From positions 1,001,501-1,065,500 of the forward strand of contig NZ_CP127162.1 of NCBI RefSeq assembly GCF_030263935.1: a stretch of DNA of 64,000 nt, read 5' to 3'. Of this stretch, positions 33,605 through 43,704 are shown in pieces (position 1 is the stretch's first letter; each line of letters opens with the position of its first letter). Source of the stretch: Paenibacillus polygoni. Its GTDB lineage: Bacteria; Bacillota; Bacilli; Paenibacillales; Paenibacillaceae. The notes under the pieces are model-generated. The model ran no database searches and was not told the origin of the DNA. It saw only the letters and a program-made list of their open reading frames with translations. The translations under genes were made by a program, and so were the position numbers.

Positions 33605-33751
33605 ATGGAAAGCAGAGTAGATAAAAAAGTGTATAAAACAATTCGTGTTACGGTTAATGAAAAACCAGTTGGAAAAGCATTAGTTATGGACGGGGTCACT
33701 TACGCTCCGATTAATAAAAATAAAAGAACCGTAGAAATGAAACGTCGTTAA
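33605..33751 (+). CDS. 48-residue protein resembling an isolated stalk-domain hairpin
   Basis: MESRVDKKVYKTIRVTVNE, then KPVGKALVMDGVTYAPINK and a basic end. AAGGAGG precedes the ATG by a good distance. The VNEKPVGKALVMDGVTYAPI stretch has the same pattern as the VNGK...DGxTYVPLR unit of copper-amine-oxidase N-terminal stalk domains, but lacks a signal peptide and the second half. Could be a cytosolic micropeptide or a relic. Confidence 0.6.
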   Translation: MESRVDKKVYKTIRVTVNEKPVGKALVMDGVTYAPINKNKRTVEMKRR

Positions 33752-33866
33752 TATCAAAATGCTTCATAATGAGCAACATCGGATAGGAAAGAACGGTCAG
33801 ATCGGAAACGGGTATAGGATTCAAATTCCCCGTGTTCGGTTTTTTATTATGAAAAAAGATAGGGTG

Positions 33867-33899
33867 AAAAACACAGATCTGTGAGATTTGTGTTTTTTT
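33867..33899 (+). terminator. Terminator downstream of the 48-residue ORF
   Basis: AAAACACAGATCT and AGATTTGTGTTTT pair with one wobble; seven T follow. Confidence 0.75.
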
Positions 33900-34045
33900 G
33901 TCATATAAGGTCGAAAAATAACGAATGGATGGTGTAAAGACACAAAAATTTGCAACTATTTGTATAAGAACATATGTTCCCTGACAATCAGTTGTCTTTT
34001 TATCCTGCTAGTATTTAAGTAAAGCAACTGAGGGGAGAGATTGTA

Positions 34046-34804
34046 GTGAGTTCATCTTTGGATGTATTTTATACTTGGAACCGCGAAGCTATTCCCGTTT
34101 CTGGCGAAAATTCACTGTTTTTGCTGATTGAATGGCGCAGTGGACCACCGGCCAAGAGACAACTGAAAACACAGCCTAAACTGTTATTCCGTGAAGTGGA
34201 ATTGCTAATTAAACCTGAGAAGGACATGCAGATTAAAACGGTTCATGGGGTGAGGGCAAAGGAATCGGACGCTGGCTGGGTAATTGGTCTTGGTAACGCA
34301 TATAAAGGAAAAACAAAATCTTTCTTATTAGAATTTGAGGTAAGTTCTCAATCTCCAGGGAAAAAACCGGCATGTTCCGCCTATTGGAGTGCACTGAAGA
34401 CTAAGCAAGACCAACGGATTTTACTGCGAAGAGAACAAATAAATTTGCTTGTATCTACCCACTTTGGGGTAATTGGAAGAGAACCAGACCCACGGGTACA
34501 GAAATATGTAATACTCAGTCAATCCACTGTAATTATGAAGCAGAGCCTCAGGGCATTTGAAAGAGGCAGAAGTGAAGAAGGAAAAGAGATTATAAAAAGA
34601 CATACCGATGGATTATTGATTCAAGCTGCACGGACGGGCGATGTAGAGTATTATCGAGAGGCTCATATTCTGAGTCGATTATGCCTTTATTATGAACAGA
34701 CTCATGAGAAATCTTGTTATGATCCCGTGGATGTGGAAGAAGAGCAGAATCTCGGTTTTCAAGTATCTTATGGCAAGGATTATTATGATAAAGAAGCAAA
34801 ATAA
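34046..34804 (+). CDS. Unrecognised 252-residue cytosolic protein
   Basis: Starts at a GTG after GAGGGGAGAG. The N-terminal half is beta-rich (SSLDVFYTWNREAIP, SLFLLIEWRSGP, FREVELLIKPEKDM, GNAYKGKTKSFLLEFEV). The C-terminal half is helical (DPRVQKYVILSQSTVIMKQSL onward). This order recalls the regions that follow the VWA domain in some VWA proteins, but no VWA domain or metal site is present. No signal peptide or membrane helix. Single gene with its own upstream region. Confidence 0.55.
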   Translation: MSSSLDVFYTWNREAIPVSGENSLFLLIEWRSGPPAKRQLKTQPKLLFREVELLIKPEKDMQIKTVHGVRAKESDAGWVIGLGNAYKGKTKSFLLEFEVSSQSPGKKPACSAYWSALKTKQDQRILLRREQINLLVSTHFGVIGREPDPRVQKYVILSQSTVIMKQSLRAFERGRSEEGKEIIKRHTDGLLIQAARTGDVEYYREAHILSRLCLYYEQTHEKSCYDPVDVEEEQNLGFQVSYGKDYYDKEAK

Positions 34805-34984
34805 GCAACAAGATTGCTGTTTAGGTATCCGTATTATTCAGTACTTAGCAGATAGCATCTAGATTAATAACGGAATATACATAATGAAAACAAGCGTAAT
34901 AACCGATATAAGTCCAAAGAACTACTAATCTGTTAACATCGAATTAGTTCTTTTTAACTATAGTATTATTATAGGGGGCATCGC

Positions 34985-35986
34985 ATGACAGAGCGACTCA
35001 TACGATTGATGCGTATTATTACCTTGGTGCAGGCAAAGCCTGGAATTCTAGCAAGAGAGTTAGCAGAACGTTGCGAAACATCAGAGCGTACAATTTACCG
35101 GGATATGGATGCACTTAGTGCCATGCATATTCCGGTTGTAAATATGGGGCACGGACGTGGATATCAGTTTATTAGCAGATTTGCACTTTATCCCCTGAAT
35201 TGGTCAGAGGAAGAAACGACAGCCTTTGCAAAACTGGCAGATGTTATGGATGAAGTCAAACCATTGTTACCTTCTGCTTTTGAAAGTGCCTATGAGAAAG
35301 TGATGGCCGTAAGTCTAAAGAAGAAAACAGAACGAGTCGAATGGGCTGAACAATTTGCCGAAGTCATTCGGCTTGGAAAAGCAGAGGAACACTGGCAGGA
35401 TGAAAGGGACAACAAAGTCATTGTCAGTATTATACAAGCTTCTTTGTCACAGAATACAATCCAGGCTGTCTATGATTCGCCGATTAAGGGCGTTGAAGGG
35501 TTTGTTAGTATAGAGCAATCTAATCGAAAACTAACAATCGATCCGTATCATTTAGTACCGAAGGGAAATCATTTTTATGTAATCGGATATTGTCATAATA
35601 CAGAAAGAGTAGAGTCATTTCGAATGAGCTGCTTTCTTGAAGCGGAGATCATGCCTCAGACCTTCCGGAGAGAAATATATGCCCAAAACATCTCCATGAA
35701 AGACACATTTTCTGTCAATGCAGGGGTGGAACGAACCTTGTTTAAAGTGAGGTTTTATAAGGAAGCTGTGGAGAAGATGAAACGAAGTGAGTTTCTGGTA
35801 AAGCCTAAATATATACATGAACCAGATGGCAATATGATACTGGAAGTCATGGTGAATAACAGTGAAGAATTTATGGACTGGCTTATGCCTTATGGACCTG
35901 CTGCCGAAATACTCGAGCCCCCGTATTACCGAGATCAATTACGAGAGAGGCTCAAGAATTGGCTTTGTTTCTATCAAGAGGAGTAA
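34985..35986 (+). CDS. YafY/WYL-domain transcriptional regulator
   Basis: 333 residues. N-terminal HTH_11 winged helix (RIITLVQAKPGILARELAERCETSERTIYRDMDALSAMHIPV), then the WYL domain around 140-230 (TIDPYHLVPKGNHFYVIGYCHN) and the WCX C-terminal region. WYL domains bind nucleic-acid or nucleotide ligands in known members. AGGGGG lies before the ATG. It converges with a DEDDh exonuclease gene, the stops 11 bases apart; no obvious target operon. Confidence 0.9.
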   Translation: MTERLIRLMRIITLVQAKPGILARELAERCETSERTIYRDMDALSAMHIPVVNMGHGRGYQFISRFALYPLNWSEEETTAFAKLADVMDEVKPLLPSAFESAYEKVMAVSLKKKTERVEWAEQFAEVIRLGKAEEHWQDERDNKVIVSIIQASLSQNTIQAVYDSPIKGVEGFVSIEQSNRKLTIDPYHLVPKGNHFYVIGYCHNTERVESFRMSCFLEAEIMPQTFRREIYAQNISMKDTFSVNAGVERTLFKVRFYKEAVEKMKRSEFLVKPKYIHEPDGNMILEVMVNNSEEFMDWLMPYGPAAEILEPPYYRDQLRERLKNWLCFYQEE

Positions 35987-35997
35987 CCCGTTTCGTA

Positions 35998-36669
35998 TTA
36001 GGAATCAGATGGTCTAAGCAAGTTGGCAAGATCTCCAAAGGGATTATGTTTATCATCATCTCCGCTCGAATATACAAGTTTGGATTTTGTTCCTTCTTCG
36101 TCGGCGGCACTGTTCTCCGCAAGCTTCAAGTGTTCAAAGTGATGAATAAATATTTTCGCTGTATTGATGGCGTCATCAAGAGCGCGATGCTGGGTGCCGT
36201 CAAATGGAATACCACACATCGTAAGAGCCTGACTTAGTCCAAGCTGGCGGGAGCCGCCTTCTTTACGAAGTGCTCTTGAGATTTGTTTTTGGATATCATT
36301 ATGGTTCCTGATCCAGTCCACTTTTACCTGGTGCGTACGGCAGTGAGATAAGAATTTACTCTTGTCGTCTGGTCCCCAGGAACAGAGATAATAGGTATCT
36401 GGCAACCATTCGATAAATTGCTGAACGGCTTCGGGAAATAGAGGAGCTGCATCAATATCTTTCTGCGTAATACCGGTGAATTGGATCGTATCTGTGGATA
36501 AAACGGATTTGTTGGAAGGCCGTACATAGGTATGAAATGAATCAACAACCCCTAGCTTTCCTTCATCATCCATCGGGGCAACCTTCACTGCTCCGATATC
36601 AATAATTTCGGAAGAATACCGAGTACTGCGGCTTACCGTAAATTCAAGATCGTAGATAATGTAATTCAT
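35998..36669 (-). CDS. DEDDh 3'-5' exonuclease, KapD-like
   Basis: 223 residues. The DEDDh set is visible: D and E in IYDLEFT (residues about 7 and 9), D in CSWGPDDKSKF, and H-x4-D in HRALDDAINTA. This arrangement matches the KapD/3'hExo-like group, which in Bacillus includes the inhibitor of the KinA pathway to sporulation. A C-terminal acidic tail of about 50 residues is unrecognised. RNA or DNA preference cannot be told from sequence. Confidence 0.85.
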   Translation of the reverse strand: MNYIIYDLEFTVSRSTRYSSEIIDIGAVKVAPMDDEGKLGVVDSFHTYVRPSNKSVLSTDTIQFTGITQKDIDAAPLFPEAVQQFIEWLPDTYYLCSWGPDDKSKFLSHCRTHQVKVDWIRNHNDIQKQISRALRKEGGSRQLGLSQALTMCGIPFDGTQHRALDDAINTAKIFIHHFEHLKLAENSAADEEGTKSKLVYSSGDDDKHNPFGDLANLLRPSDS

Positions 36670-36909
36670 CAGAAATAACTCCTTTCTCTATTTTTTTGAA
36701 TTCATGTGAATCAAAGAAAATGATTCATTTACAGGCTTATTTTAAGATTCTCAGATCTATTGTACTATATTACTTGTTAGATGTTAGACTGTCAGCGTAT
36801 TTTCTATCAATTTCTTGGCAAGAATATTGCCTATCTAATTCTATAGATTTTGTGTTAATGTAGCGATTGACTTTTATGGCATGATCCAGTAATATTTTCG
36901 AAAAATGTG

Positions 36910-37203
36910 AAACAGCGACGATCAAGGACATAGTATAGGATGGCGACAAATTTCATAAGAGAATGAGATCCCGCAGGCTGAAAGGTCTCTGAAATTTGAA
37001 CTTATACTCCTACCTTGGAGCTGCAAGTGAATCTGTAGAAGATTTCATTTGCCGGGTTAGGCACGTTATGCCGTAGAGAAGACCATTCTTTTGTATGTTG
37101 ACACGTGAAGCTGGGTAACCGTTTACGTATTCCACTGCAGAGGAATGACTTAAATTAGGGTGGTACCACGACATTTTCGTCCCTTGACGAAAGTGTCTTT
37201 TTT
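36910..37203 (+). promoter_or_regulatory. T-box leader of proS
   Basis: The T-box sequence AGGGTGGTACCACG is at 37158-37171, followed by a terminator (GACATTTTCGTC with GACGAAAGTGTC, then T7) at 37171-37203. Upstream sequence from about 36,910 can form stem I, with the GGAGCTGCAAG apical segment at about 37,017. Uncharged tRNA-Pro should favour the antiterminator. I could not place the specifier codon with confidence. Confidence 0.9.
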
Positions 37204-37236
37204 TATTTTACATTCTAATAGGAGGAGGGGATAATC

Positions 37237-38988
37237 ATGCGTCAGAGTCAGTTGTTTATTCCAACACTGAGAGAAGCACCTGCAGAAGCGGAAGCGCGAA
37301 GTCACCAAATCTTGCTGAGGTCAGGTATGATTCGGCAAACGGCATCCGGTATCTACAGTCTTTTACCGTTAGGCAGAAGGGTCCTTCATAAAATAGAACA
37401 AATCGTTCGAGAAGAAATGGATGCCATTATGGCTCAGGAAACGCTGCTTCCCTCGCTGCAACCGATAGAGCTATGGGAGGAATCAGGTCGAAATCGTGAT
37501 TATGGACCGGAGCTGATGAGATTATCTGATCGGCATGACAGATCATTTGCCCTTGGGCCTACTCACGAAGAAGTAATTACCGCACTAATCCGTGATGAAG
37601 TTCATAGTTATCGTCAGCTGCCGCTTACACTATATCAGATTAGTACGAAGTATCGAGATGAACGAAGACCTCGTTTTGGTGTACTGCGCGGCCGCGAGTT
37701 TCTTATGAAAGACGCCTATTCTTTTTCCGCTAATTGGGAGGAGCTTGACCGAGTATACGAAGATATGACTCAGGCATATACAAGGATCTTTACTCGGGTA
37801 GGACTTCACTTCACGAAAGTAGAAGCAGATGCAGGAACGATTGGAGGAAGCGGCGAAACACATGAATTTATGGCGCTTGCGGACATTGGTGAAGATACAA
37901 TTGTGACTTGTACCTCATGTGACTATGCAGCGAATCTGGAGAAGGCGACTTTTAAAACCGATGTAGATGCTGGAAGAGCGGAGACGTTTACTGGGGTGTC
38001 CGAATCTAAGAAGTCAAAGGTTCATACCCCAGACACGAAGACTATACAGCAAGTTGCTTCATATCTAGATCTCGAACCTCAGAATATCATCAAAACCCTG
38101 CTGTATGAGGCAGATGGGGTCCCGGTTGCAGTACTGATTCGGGGAGATCATGAGGTGAATGAGATTAAGTTGCAGCATGCACTTAAAGTAGAGCAACTGG
38201 AGATGTTAGATCAAGAAAAACATAAGGATCTACAGCTTCCTGTGGGATACCTCGGACCATACGATCTTTCTATGAGAATCATTGCCGACTATGCTGTTAC
38301 TTCGATGGATCTTGCGGTGACTGGGGCGAATGAAGTGGATCATCACTATATTCAAGTGCAGCCTGGTCAAGATTTCACATGGGATGTAGCGGCCGATATC
38401 CGGAATGCCGTAGAGGGCGATTTATGTTCTTCATGCGGTTCTGCGCTTACGTTCGATCGTGGAATTGAAGTCGGGCATGTATTCAAACTGGGTACAAAAT
38501 ATAGTGATGCGATGGGGGCGACCTTCCTTAATCAGACAGGGACTCCTCAAAAACCGATTATGGGCTGCTATGGCATTGGGATTTCTCGGCTGCTTGGAAC
38601 GATTGCTGAGCAATATTCGGCAGATGGTAAGATGAGCTGGCCAGTCGCTGTTGCTCCCTACCATGTGCATCTCATTCCGATATCTGTAAAGGATGAGATA
38701 CAGATGGCACTCGTTCACGAACTTGAAAGTTCGCTGACTGCCCTTGGCGTGGAGGTGCTCGTAGATGATCGAAATGAGCGTCCGGGCGTGAAGTTCAAAG
38801 ACGCTGATTTAATTGGGCTGCCGATACGAGTTATTGTAGGAAGAGATGCAGCAGACAGACAAGTCGAATGCAGTTGGCCAGTGAACTCCCAAGATGCAGA
38901 GAACACAGAACTGTCTAGTTCTAAGCACATGTCTGTGGAAGAAATGCTTGAGGCAGTGAAAATGCATATTTTCCCAAAAGCAGACTAG
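37237..38988 (+). CDS. proS: Prolyl-tRNA synthetase, bacterial type with INS domain
   Basis: 583 residues, close to the 564 of B. subtilis ProS. Class II motif 1 region near SHQILLRSGMIRQTASGIYSLLPLG, motif 2 YRDERRPRFGVLRGREFLMKDAYSF, an INS/YbaK-type editing insertion at about 230-390, motif 3 GCYGIGISRLLGTIAEQ, and the anticodon domain to the end (HLIPISVKDEIQ, then VEVLVDDRNERPGVKFKDADLIG). GGAGGAGG precedes the ATG. T-box regulated; strong terminator downstream. Confidence 0.97.
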   Translation: MRQSQLFIPTLREAPAEAEARSHQILLRSGMIRQTASGIYSLLPLGRRVLHKIEQIVREEMDAIMAQETLLPSLQPIELWEESGRNRDYGPELMRLSDRHDRSFALGPTHEEVITALIRDEVHSYRQLPLTLYQISTKYRDERRPRFGVLRGREFLMKDAYSFSANWEELDRVYEDMTQAYTRIFTRVGLHFTKVEADAGTIGGSGETHEFMALADIGEDTIVTCTSCDYAANLEKATFKTDVDAGRAETFTGVSESKKSKVHTPDTKTIQQVASYLDLEPQNIIKTLLYEADGVPVAVLIRGDHEVNEIKLQHALKVEQLEMLDQEKHKDLQLPVGYLGPYDLSMRIIADYAVTSMDLAVTGANEVDHHYIQVQPGQDFTWDVAADIRNAVEGDLCSSCGSALTFDRGIEVGHVFKLGTKYSDAMGATFLNQTGTPQKPIMGCYGIGISRLLGTIAEQYSADGKMSWPVAVAPYHVHLIPISVKDEIQMALVHELESSLTALGVEVLVDDRNERPGVKFKDADLIGLPIRVIVGRDAADRQVECSWPVNSQDAENTELSSSKHMSVEEMLEAVKMHIFPKAD

Positions 38989-39062
38989 TCAAAATGATTA
39001 ATATACTATATTCTATTAAAAAAGGGTTTGACCTCAGCATATAACGATTTGTCCTAAAGCAT

Positions 39063-39094
39063 AGGGCCTTGATTTCAATCAAGGCCCTTTTTTG
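39063..39094 (+). terminator. Terminator of proS
   Basis: GGGCCTTGA pairs perfectly with TCAAGGCCC, loop of six, followed by T6. Confidence 0.92.
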
Positions 39095-39306
39095 TGTCTT
39101 TTTAGGGTGGTTGTGTAAATATAGCAGGTATTTCTGAAGCTGTTTTTTAATTTTTAACATGCTGAGAGATAGAAAAAAGGGAGGTCTCAAAACACAAGGA
39201 AAAATATGTATTTAAATACGTTAAAAGGTAAGTGTTGCGAACCGATAAAAAGAATAAGGAAAAATGATACAAAGTATAAAAATGAGAAGATAGGGAGTTA
39301 AAAAGC

Positions 39307-40245
39307 ATGAAAAAGTTAGTTTTATCGATGTTGTTAGGGTCTTTGGTATTTGCTTCGATACCTGTTGGTGGTGTAGAAGCGGCAGGTACTACATCCGTAG
39401 AAGTATTATTAAATACAAAGAAAATGAGTTTCCCTGATGCCAAACCTTTTCAGGATTCACAGGGAAGTGTAATGGTTCCAATTCGATTTGTATCTGAAGC
39501 GTTAGGTGCAAAGGTGAGTTACAGCAAAAGTGGAAAAATGACTGTGGTTGGAGTTACCAATAAAGATCATACGGTGAACATGACCGTGGGACAAACCACC
39601 GCTTTGATTGATGGAACAAAGAAAAGTTATGGTACCAAAATTATATTGAAGCAAAATCGGACCTTTGTCCCCTTACGATTGGTGAGTGAAGGGTTGGGGC
39701 AGAAAGTGGAATGGGATAAGGTAGGACGCTGGGTTTGGATTGGACAAAAGAATTTTAGGAGTACGGATGACAAGGAATTTAAACTAAAATCCATGAACGA
39801 ACTCAAAACTTATTTTGCTAAGACGTCTAACCGACTTGAGAATATGTATGGAGAGAAGTTTGAGGGAGTTAAAGTCATAATTAGAAACCAACTGCCTATT
39901 CAATTAGGTGATGGTCAAGTTATTTATAGTATTGACTTAGTGAAAATCAATGGAAAAGAATATATAAAGATTCGAAGTACAGAGAGAGGAACACCTATTG
40001 ATTTTCTAACAAAAAGTGACTTTGTTAAGGGGCGTTTTAGTTTAGATAGTTTATTCGAGAATAACGGAGATTCAACGGCTAACAACTATTATCCAGTAAT
40101 TAGTAATTCCGATAAGTTTCAAAATGGAACTTATGTATCATCTGTTGATCCTACTAAGTTTAAGTTCAAGAATGTAGATTATATTACTTTCGCTACAAGT
40201 AAACCAAGAGAATATATCGTAGCAATTGCCAATCCGTTCAAGTAG
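39307..40245 (+). CDS. Secreted stalk-domain protein
   Basis: 312 residues. Signal peptide to about residue 25 (VEAAG). Stalk/CuAO-N domain at about 28-150: SVEVLLNTKKMSFPDAKPFQ, GSVMVPIRFVSEALGAKVSY and NRTFVPLRLVSEGLGQKVEW. The C-terminal half is unrecognised. It is followed 17 bases later by the large secreted protein gene, so the two are probably one operon and may act together at the cell surface. Confidence 0.85.
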   Translation: MKKLVLSMLLGSLVFASIPVGGVEAAGTTSVEVLLNTKKMSFPDAKPFQDSQGSVMVPIRFVSEALGAKVSYSKSGKMTVVGVTNKDHTVNMTVGQTTALIDGTKKSYGTKIILKQNRTFVPLRLVSEGLGQKVEWDKVGRWVWIGQKNFRSTDDKEFKLKSMNELKTYFAKTSNRLENMYGEKFEGVKVIIRNQLPIQLGDGQVIYSIDLVKINGKEYIKIRSTERGTPIDFLTKSDFVKGRFSLDSLFENNGDSTANNYYPVISNSDKFQNGTYVSSVDPTKFKFKNVDYITFATSKPREYIVAIANPFK

Positions 40246-40262
40246 GGAGATCTAAGGACTCT

Positions 40263-43200
40263 ATGCTAAAAAAAACAATTAGTTCATTACTTAGTATCGT
40301 TTTCATTCTGTCTTCTGTACTTCTGATTAGGACTGAAACAGCTGATGCTATAGGGTCTACAAGGCTACTTCAAGACCCTGATAATCCCAATGTGTATTAT
40401 TTTGTAGGCATGGTTTATTTTGAAGTATGGAAAAATCAAGCGGGAGAGTGGACAAATAATAAAAGACCAAACCAGAGATATGATATTGACGGATCTGATT
40501 ATACATTTACATTTAACTCCAACCAGAAAATTAAAGATATACAGGTAAGTAAATTTAACTTTGGTTGGAAATACGCACAAGATACTTTTGACGCTTCTAG
40601 GACTGGTGAGCTTGCGAAAAATAATATTGAATACTATCAAAGAGCAACTTCTTCAAGTTATAGCTTTACATCACCTGTTGTCTGGTCAGGTAAAGGAACG
40701 AACACAGGTGTCGTTCCTATATATGTTCAGAGCGGGTTACTCACAGCAACACTTGAGCCTGTAGACAGAAGATTAGAAGAAGAACTTGAGAATGATGCAC
40801 ATTTTGCTTCTAACGTGGAAGGATGGCGTTACTTCTTCCCAACCCTTTTCCGAATCGAACTAGAACCTGAAGAAGGTAAAGCAATCATAAAACATTACAC
40901 TACCACGGGTAAGTCTCTTGATGGAGTGTCTGGTTTCAAGAATCGTGAAGAGAAGATAGAGAAAGATAAAGCTTATAACTTTCCTCATACGACAGGGACG
41001 GCAGATTATCCATACATAGGTTATAAGAAAAGTACCGTTGCTTCACCAAGTGGAGGTGACATTCTACCAGGGGATCCTCCTAAATTGACTTATGATGCAA
41101 GTTTCCCAATCTACTATGTGAATTTCTATTACGAACCAAAAATAGATCCGCCACCGTCACCGCCCTCTGATCCAAGTGGAGGTGGAGTCTGCACTTATAA
41201 TATAAATTCACCATCTCAAGTGGCTTCGCCTGTATCCTCTTTCATGGAGCCGGGTGCACAAGGACATATACTCGCGGATAACAACGCAAATGGTAGACAG
41301 TTTGATGCAACGCTTGGTATTCCAACGTCGGAGAACCTATACGCAAATACGTGGGCTATGAACTATTTGTATAGGCATACCTTTGGTCAGCAGAAAGGGA
41401 AAATCACGTATACCTGTAACGTAGAAGCAACTTACGTCTTAAAGTGGAAGGAAAAACAACCTGATAAAGTAGATGAAAAAGGCAATAAGACGCCGCAGCC
41501 TGATATAGATAAAACGGATACGGAAGTGAAAAGCTATCCTTTTTCTTTTACACGAGATTACTCATACTGGAAGATCGATAATCTTGAAGTCTATCAGATC
41601 AATGAAGCCACAATGAGTAACTATGCTTTACCAGGTGGAAACGTAACCTTACGCCCCAAAGGGTACAGTCCTCCATCTCTACATATGGAGCATGCTGAAG
41701 AGGTAGAGGAGCATGTGACACCAAAAGAAACGGGCGATATCCGTTTTACACCGGAAATCGTTGATCAAGGGGGATATTCTAGGCCTTCTTCTCCTGATGA
41801 TACAGCGAAGATAAAGGCGTTAGCTGAAGGCCAAACCAAACCTCCTGATGTGAAAAATGATGCCCTGCAGTTTTCTTATGGCGGCAGTACTACCACAGTA
41901 ATGGACGGAAGCAAAGTCTCACAGAATGGACCGACTCCTTCGAAAATACCGAATCCATCTAAGATGGGATCGTTTAAGGAAACGGGAGAACAGGTACTTT
42001 TCCAAGACCGGTTACTGGTCAGCCGTTCTTTAATGAATCAAGCGAATACGGCTTCTTCTGGAAGCATTCAGTATGGCTTGCTCCCTACTACGGTAGGCGG
42101 CAGTGGTGATAAGACGTATCCCGTATCTCCAATCAACACAGTTACTGTCCATACTCCTGTTGTGAACTACTCTTCTGTAACAGATGATCAGGAGCATAAC
42201 CAAAAGACAAAACCAAATGCGGATCGAGCTGCTTTTATCTTAGACCGACCATTTAAAGTACGAATGCCTACAAGTGGACAGCATGTCAATTACCCTGGAT
42301 ATGGTGATCGTGATTATGCGAAGTATGTAAGAAGTAAGGAAGTCTACTTTCCCTTTGATGTGTACAGCGGCGATCAGCGGACTTTCTATCCAAAGAATAC
42401 TTGGATTCCTGTCCCGGTAACTCAGCTCGAAATGGAGTTTTTCCTGCCGGTGTGGGTAGATGAAAATGACTATACAGTATGGTTCCGTACCATCGCCGAG
42501 AACGCACCCGCTGATTTTAGCCATCAGCGAGATGCGAATACGAATCTTGCCCATCATGTTGCCACAGATTCAGCAGAAGTTGAAGTCATTGGGCGGTTAT
42601 ATGATTTTCATATTACAGACATTGCAGATTATGAATGGGAGAATGTATTCCGTAGCAGCCTAGGAAGTGATGTACCTTCCGGTTTTAGCTACTGGACCGG
42701 ACTGAAAGGGATTGACGGAGCAGCAAGAGGCAATAAACTGCCTTATGTCCTGCCTGTGAGACCCGGAAGCCATCCGGTCCCAAGTTATGGGAATGTAGCT
42801 GTGAACACAGGATATCATTTCAAGTTTGATGTAAAGACCAAAGGGAATATGTTTTCATCCGCCGATGGAATACGAATTACACCTGCCTTTTATTATGTAG
42901 CCGAGGATGGTACAAAGAGACAGGAAGTTGATCTGTATTACAGTAAAGGTAACAAACACTTTATACGGATTGGTTCGGAGCAAGATGAAGAGAAAAGATT
43001 CGTTGTACTAAATACACGTTTGCGTAACGTACCTCTCACGGAAATGGCGGATACGGCAGCTTATCGTTATGCAAAAGAATTATCTGATGCCGATCGTCAC
43101 CAGACTCCAAAAGATATCTACACAGCGCAGTATGTAACAGGAACCGCCAAAACCCCTGCTTGGTCGGGCCGGTATTCCTGGATGTTATTATCCCGTGATA

Positions 43201-43625
43201 TGCGTACGTTCATGGGTCCAAAAAACAAACTGCCTGAAGGTGTGGATACGTATAGGGCGAGTGCTTCGATCCAGCATTGGTATGGCGAATATAGCTTGCC
43301 AGCAGATGTAGTAGCGGTGAAGAAAGGAACTTCACTAGAAAAGTATGCAAGAGCTAAAATGCTAGATGACCAATCCGATGTACTTCTGAACAATGGGTAT
43401 ATCATTGTTAACTTCAATATGGAGAGTATCCAGAATGGAGACACTGCAAATCCTCACTTGCAATACATTCACTCTCCGCTAATGAACCAGTGGAGGTTAG
43501 AAGGATATGAGCGTGGGTTTGTGACGCCTAGAGGGTATACATTTTCATCATTGGATGGAGATGTGCTGTATTATAATAGCGATCTTTCGAGCCGAGATGA
43601 TTTCTCCTCTGAAGTTCCTCATTAG
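40263..43625 (+). CDS. Large secreted protein (DUF5704-like), function unknown
   Basis: 1120 residues with a signal peptide (about 1-30, ending ADA). The N-terminal ~220 residues are beta-rich. Residues about 215-290 (HYTTTGKSLDGVSGFKNRE with FYYEPK) look like a MucBP-type extracellular unit. A Pro-rich linker (PPPSPPSDPSGGG) follows, then long beta-rich segments to the end. The make-up resembles DUF5704 surface proteins of Paenibacillus, a likeness from memory. No sortase motif or SLH domain is visible. Pairs with the upstream stalk-domain gene and ends in a perfect terminator. Confidence 0.7.
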   Translation: MLKKTISSLLSIVFILSSVLLIRTETADAIGSTRLLQDPDNPNVYYFVGMVYFEVWKNQAGEWTNNKRPNQRYDIDGSDYTFTFNSNQKIKDIQVSKFNFGWKYAQDTFDASRTGELAKNNIEYYQRATSSSYSFTSPVVWSGKGTNTGVVPIYVQSGLLTATLEPVDRRLEEELENDAHFASNVEGWRYFFPTLFRIELEPEEGKAIIKHYTTTGKSLDGVSGFKNREEKIEKDKAYNFPHTTGTADYPYIGYKKSTVASPSGGDILPGDPPKLTYDASFPIYYVNFYYEPKIDPPPSPPSDPSGGGVCTYNINSPSQVASPVSSFMEPGAQGHILADNNANGRQFDATLGIPTSENLYANTWAMNYLYRHTFGQQKGKITYTCNVEATYVLKWKEKQPDKVDEKGNKTPQPDIDKTDTEVKSYPFSFTRDYSYWKIDNLEVYQINEATMSNYALPGGNVTLRPKGYSPPSLHMEHAEEVEEHVTPKETGDIRFTPEIVDQGGYSRPSSPDDTAKIKALAEGQTKPPDVKNDALQFSYGGSTTTVMDGSKVSQNGPTPSKIPNPSKMGSFKETGEQVLFQDRLLVSRSLMNQANTASSGSIQYGLLPTTVGGSGDKTYPVSPINTVTVHTPVVNYSSVTDDQEHNQKTKPNADRAAFILDRPFKVRMPTSGQHVNYPGYGDRDYAKYVRSKEVYFPFDVYSGDQRTFYPKNTWIPVPVTQLEMEFFLPVWVDENDYTVWFRTIAENAPADFSHQRDANTNLAHHVATDSAEVEVIGRLYDFHITDIADYEWENVFRSSLGSDVPSGFSYWTGLKGIDGAARGNKLPYVLPVRPGSHPVPSYGNVAVNTGYHFKFDVKTKGNMFSSADGIRITPAFYYVAEDGTKRQEVDLYYSKGNKHFIRIGSEQDEEKRFVVLNTRLRNVPLTEMADTAAYRYAKELSDADRHQTPKDIYTAQYVTGTAKTPAWSGRYSWMLLSRDMRTFMGPKNKLPEGVDTYRASASIQHWYGEYSLPADVVAVKKGTSLEKYARAKMLDDQSDVLLNNGYIIVNFNMESIQNGDTANPHLQYIHSPLMNQWRLEGYERGFVTPRGYTFSSLDGDVLYYNSDLSSRDDFSSEVPH

Positions 43626-43674
43626 TTGAAGATGAGAAGGTACTAGTTAGCATTCGTTGCCAAAATAAAGCACC

Positions 43675-43704
43675 AAAAAGGCCCTGCATTTGCAGGGCCT
43701 TTTT
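43675..43704 (+). terminator. Terminator of the large secreted protein gene
   Basis: AAAAAGGCCCTGCA and TGCAGGGCCTTTTT are exact complements around TT; works on both strands. Confidence 0.93.

Noticed and set aside
33800..33845. tRNA-like T-arm (GGATTCAAATTCC)
   Set aside because: No acceptor, D or anticodon arms can be placed around it; the sequence looks more like part of a terminator.
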